NCBI GenBank assembly: GCA_029260295.1
Contig: JAJDDN010000005.1
Span: forward strand, 1-64,000
Direction of reading: 5' to 3'
DNA length: 64,000 nucleotides
Source of the DNA: Phycisphaerales bacterium
GTDB taxonomy: Bacteria; Planctomycetota; Phycisphaerae; Phycisphaerales; UBA1924
A program made the translations under genes and the position numbers. Each line of letters begins with the position of its first letter. Within the stretch, counting starts at the first letter, position 1. Of this stretch, positions 61,690 to 64,000 are shown piece by piece. The notes under the pieces are model-generated. The model made no database searches and was not told where the DNA came from. It saw nothing but the letters and a program-made list of their open reading frames with translations.

Positions 61690-62226
61690 TTATTCGGCGG
61701 CTGGTGCTTCTGCATCACCCTCTGGTGCTGCGTCGGTCTTTGCCTCGGCTTCAGGAGCGGCCTCTTCTGGCTTGGCTTCTGGGGCTTGGGCCTGGACAGG
61801 GGCACCCAAACGGACGGTTGCGGCCTTCTTGGACTCTTCGACCTCGCCTTGCTCGGCCTTGAACTTGGCTTCGGTTTCGAGGCCCTTACGATCGTCGTTG
61901 GCGGCGATTTCCTCGTCGGTGAGGTGATCGGCGGTGGTGACCATCAGACGCATGATCTTGTCAGAGATCACCGCGTCACGCTCGAGGTGAGCGACCATGT
62001 CGGTCGGGCAGGTGAAGTAGGCGAGGATGTAGACGCCGCGTTTTTGCTTGTCCATCTCGAAGGCGAGGCGGCGTTCGTCCCACTTCTTCATCGCCACGAC
62101 GGTGGCGTCGGCACGCTCGAAGAGGTGGTTGATGTGCTCGAGGACATCGCCGAAGGCGGCGGCGGCTGTTTGCGTTACGAGGAACATGCCCTCGTAGATT
62201 CCGGTTCGTGTTTCTGTTGCTGTCAT
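61690..62226 (-). CDS. rpsF: 30S ribosomal protein bS6
   Basis: Small-subunit protein that pairs with bS18 on the platform. Residues about 8-100 form the bS6 fold (YEGMFLVTQTAAAAFGDVLEH, MKKWDERRLAFEMDKQKRGVYILAYF, MVAHLERDAVISDKIMRLMV). A tail of about 70 residues rich in Ala, Glu and Lys follows (EAKPEEAAPEAEAK), making it longer than typical bS6. No rpsR lies next to it: the order is pth, rpsF, ssb, rplI. Confidence 0.94.
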   Translation of the reverse strand: MTATETRTGIYEGMFLVTQTAAAAFGDVLEHINHLFERADATVVAMKKWDERRLAFEMDKQKRGVYILAYFTCPTDMVAHLERDAVISDKIMRLMVTTADHLTDEEIAANDDRKGLETEAKFKAEQGEVEESKKAATVRLGAPVQAQAPEAKPEEAAPEAEAKTDAAPEGDAEAPAAE

Positions 62227-62251
62227 GTCTTTACTCCAAATCGTGTCCGGC

Positions 62252-62941
62252 TTATGTGGCCGGGGTGTTGTTTTCTGTACTGTTATTACTCTTTGCTTTA
62301 CTGCTCGTATCTGAAACAGACTGATCGTCGCCTGATTTGTCGTTGGGATGCTCTTTGCGTTTGGGCTTTACGAGCTTCTCGTTGAAGGTGTTCATCGCGC
62401 TGGTGATGCTTTGATCGAGGACATGCTCGGTGGCTTTGGCGGCCTTGTCGATGCTGTCCTTGACCTTGTCCATCTCCTCGCTCATGAACTTGCTCAGGAC
62501 CCAATCGGCCTGGTTCATCAGTTTGGGAACCTCGCCGACACCGATGCGGATTCTTGGGTAGTTTGCACCGCCCAGGAGCCTATCGATGTCGCTCAGTCCG
62601 TTGTGACCTCCGGCGCCGCCGCTCTTGCGGACCCGGATGGATCCAACAGGAAGAGCGATGTCGTCGACCAGAACCAAGAGATCGTCCTCGGGATCGAGCT
62701 TGAAGAAGCGGATCGCTTCTCCGACGGCTTGACCCGACCTGTTCATGAAACCGGTTGGCTTGATGAGCAGGACCTTTTCGCCCCCGATGTTGGCATCGAG
62801 GGTGACGCTATTGAAACGCGAGCGGGCGATCTGTCCGACGGCGAACCGGCCAGCCAGGGCATCGACAACCATGAACCCGGCGTTGTGCCGGGTGTTGTTG
62901 TACTGCATCCCTGGGTTTCCGAGTCCGACGATCAGCTTCAT
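62252..62941 (-). CDS. pth: Peptidyl-tRNA hydrolase
   Basis: Releases tRNA from stalled peptidyl-tRNA. The 229-residue protein has GLGNPGMQYNNTRHNAGFMVV (split near residues 6-26, with the Asn and catalytic His), the Asp in VLVDDIALPVGSIRVRKSGG (about 90-109) and GGHNGLSDI (about 112). A C-terminal extension from about 185, Lys then Ser/Asn-rich, is not part of the conserved fold. It lies 2 bp after rplY and 25 bp before rpsF, so the three are co-transcribed. Confidence 0.96.
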   Translation of the reverse strand: MKLIVGLGNPGMQYNNTRHNAGFMVVDALAGRFAVGQIARSRFNSVTLDANIGGEKVLLIKPTGFMNRSGQAVGEAIRFFKLDPEDDLLVLVDDIALPVGSIRVRKSGGAGGHNGLSDIDRLLGGANYPRIRIGVGEVPKLMNQADWVLSKFMSEEMDKVKDSIDKAAKATEHVLDQSITSAMNTFNEKLVKPKRKEHPNDKSGDDQSVSDTSSKAKSNNSTENNTPAT

Positions 62942-62943
62942 GA

Positions 62944-63597
62944 TTAGTCAGCCTTCTTCTCATCGGCTGGCTTCTCGCCGATGACTTCTGGTGAACCACC
63001 CTCGGTCGAGACTTCCTCGGCTTCGGCGTCGTCATCGACAACGGCCTTGAGGACGATCTGAGCGATGATGGCGTCTGGATCGGTGATGAGCTTCATGGTG
63101 TCGAGCGGGAGCTTGACATCTGATGCGTGGAGCACATCGCCGACTTCCATTGCGGAGACATCGACATCGATATGGTCGGGGAGGTTGGTGATGAGCACAT
63201 TGAGCTCGATATCGTTGATTGGGTGCATCATGATCGCACCGGACTCTTTGAGACCAACGGCTTCACCGACGAATGCGAGGTGGGCCTTGGTGTCTACGCG
63301 TTCGTCGAGGGAGACGCGTGCGAAGTCGATGTGGATGATGTTGTTGCCGAGGTAGTCGTAGCCCAGGTCCTTGAGGAGTACATGCTGCTTGGCCCCGTCG
63401 AGATCGAGCTCGAAGAGCTTCTCGCCGCCCTGGAGGTACTGCATGGTTGCGTGGGTTTCGACCGAGATTGAAACAGGCTCTTCTTTGTGCCCGTAGACGA
63501 CGGCGGGCAACGAGCCCGCATCACGCAGACGACGGGAGTACCGTGATCCGGTGCGCTCACGCTTTTCGGCGGTGAGTGTTGGTGTGGTGTTTGTCAT
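62944..63597 (-). CDS. rplY: 50S ribosomal protein bL25/Ctc
   Basis: 5S rRNA-binding protein of the long, Ctc type. The 217 residues hold the L25 beta-barrel (about 8-95, with GSRYSRRLRDAGSLPAVVYG and ILIKDLGYD-like VLLKDLGYDYLGNNIIHIDF) and the TL5/Ctc C-domain (about 100-190, HPINDIELNVLITNLPDHIDVDVSAMEVGD in part), plus an acidic Lys-containing tail. It sits between prs and pth, the common arrangement. Confidence 0.95.
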   Translation of the reverse strand: MTNTTPTLTAEKRERTGSRYSRRLRDAGSLPAVVYGHKEEPVSISVETHATMQYLQGGEKLFELDLDGAKQHVLLKDLGYDYLGNNIIHIDFARVSLDERVDTKAHLAFVGEAVGLKESGAIMMHPINDIELNVLITNLPDHIDVDVSAMEVGDVLHASDVKLPLDTMKLITDPDAIIAQIVLKAVVDDDAEAEEVSTEGGSPEVIGEKPADEKKAD

Positions 63598-63650
63598 TTC
63601 GTTTCTCCTTATTAAACTATTTTTACTGTTGTCTTTTTAAATCTATTGGA

Positions 63651-64000
63651 TCAGCGTTTGGCGCCCGAGGTGCCTTTGAAAAGTTCACTGATTGAATCGT
63701 TGTTATGGATGCGTTTGATGGCTTGGCCGAGTAGATCGCCGACCGAGAGGACGGTGAGCTTGTCTTTGATGAGATCGCAGCGATCGCCCATTGGGATCGT
63801 GTCGGTGACGACGATCTTTGAGAATGGGGAGGCGGCGAGTTTTTCCATCGCCTTTCCCGCCAGCACCCCGTGGGTCGCGGCGGCGATGACATCCGATGCG
63901 CCCTCTTGCATGACAAGCTCTGCCGCTTGGCAGACTGTGCCGCCCGTCGAGATCATGTCGTCGAACATGAGGACGGTTTTGTCTTTGACATCACCGATCA
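63651..64000 (-). CDS. prs: Ribose-phosphate pyrophosphokinase, C-terminal part (cut by window edge)
   Basis: Makes PRPP from ribose 5-phosphate and ATP. Only the last 116 residues are in the window; the frame is open to 64000 and begins inside the gene. The PRPP-binding loop MFDDMISTGGT is intact, followed by AAATHGVLAGKAMEKLA and VTDTIPMG, and the C-terminal SVGDLLGQAIKRIHNNDSIS. All agree with PrsA. Upstream in the prs-rplY-pth-rpsF-ssb-rplI string. Confidence 0.95.
   Translation of the reverse strand, partial: IGDVKDKTVLMFDDMISTGGTVCQAAELVMQEGASDVIAAATHGVLAGKAMEKLAASPFSKIVVTDTIPMGDRCDLIKDKLTVLSVGDLLGQAIKRIHNNDSISELFKGTSGAKR

Overview
The window looks like a chromosomal segment of a planctomycete, most likely class Phycisphaerae. 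The evidence is the mixture of lineage-typical genes: the 51-residue small basic protein (9403-9558), a Minf_1886-type protein (24614-25039), a PEP-CTERM secreted protein ending in VPAPGA and an arginine tail (11516-12190), a DUF1800/DUF1501 pair (47842-50779), pseudopilin-like secreted proteins, and an alternative complex III / caa3 oxidase cluster. Assignment to Phycisphaerae is inference. Most genes are housekeeping and are tightly packed on both strands. No rRNA, tRNA, CRISPR array or transposase gene was seen.

Layout. 1-1499: a 67-bp tandem array, a zinc-ribbon membrane protein and a mosaic of hairpin repeats. 1500-15917: thrS, a zinc-ribbon membrane protein, a LOG-family protein, a hydrolase, a probable outer-membrane protein, an aminotransferase, the small basic protein, a SPOR-like protein, a lone nuoI, a PEP-CTERM protein, pyrF, a DUF971 protein and recG. 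15918-18419: an AT-richer island with three paralogous CI-repressor-like HTH genes and an overlapping small gene. 18452-25039: polX, a pseudopilin, ffh, DinB, an AI-2E-type permease and the Minf_1886 protein. 25281-27559: a four-gene, low-GC operon (MauE-like membrane protein, small Cys-containing secreted protein, anchored protein, pseudopilin) behind an 11-G tract. 27811-30273: an amidohydrolase and an OmpA-type lipoprotein.

30445-45956 is one long minus-strand respiratory unit: actA-actB-actC-actD-actE-actF, a small membrane protein, a SCO-type copper chaperone, then caa3 oxidase subunits II, I, III and IV and an uncharacterised membrane-anchored protein. Heme A synthase (ctaA) is divergent from actA. 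The set describes quinol oxidation by ACIII feeding electrons to a cytochrome c-fused A2-type oxidase. 47842-52806 holds the DUF1800/DUF1501 pair, two small membrane proteins and Fe/Mn superoxide dismutase. 53881-60121 holds an atypical sigma factor, a PilT-like ATPase, a membrane-anchored GspE-like protein with a damaged P-loop, and a CvpA-like protein. 60257-64000 is a minus-strand translation cluster: prs (cut by the window edge), rplY, pth, rpsF, ssb, rplI.

The most unusual signal is a dispersed intergenic family of small hairpins with a constant cap (CCG-AAGA-CGG), constant flanks (GAAGAC on the left, GGCACC on the right) and arms that differ between copies but remain self-complementary within each copy. 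A second family starts with the same GAAGAC head and has two consecutive hairpins. Several genes also have a TATACT-like -10 box only 5-9 bases before the start codon, which suggests leaderless transcripts.
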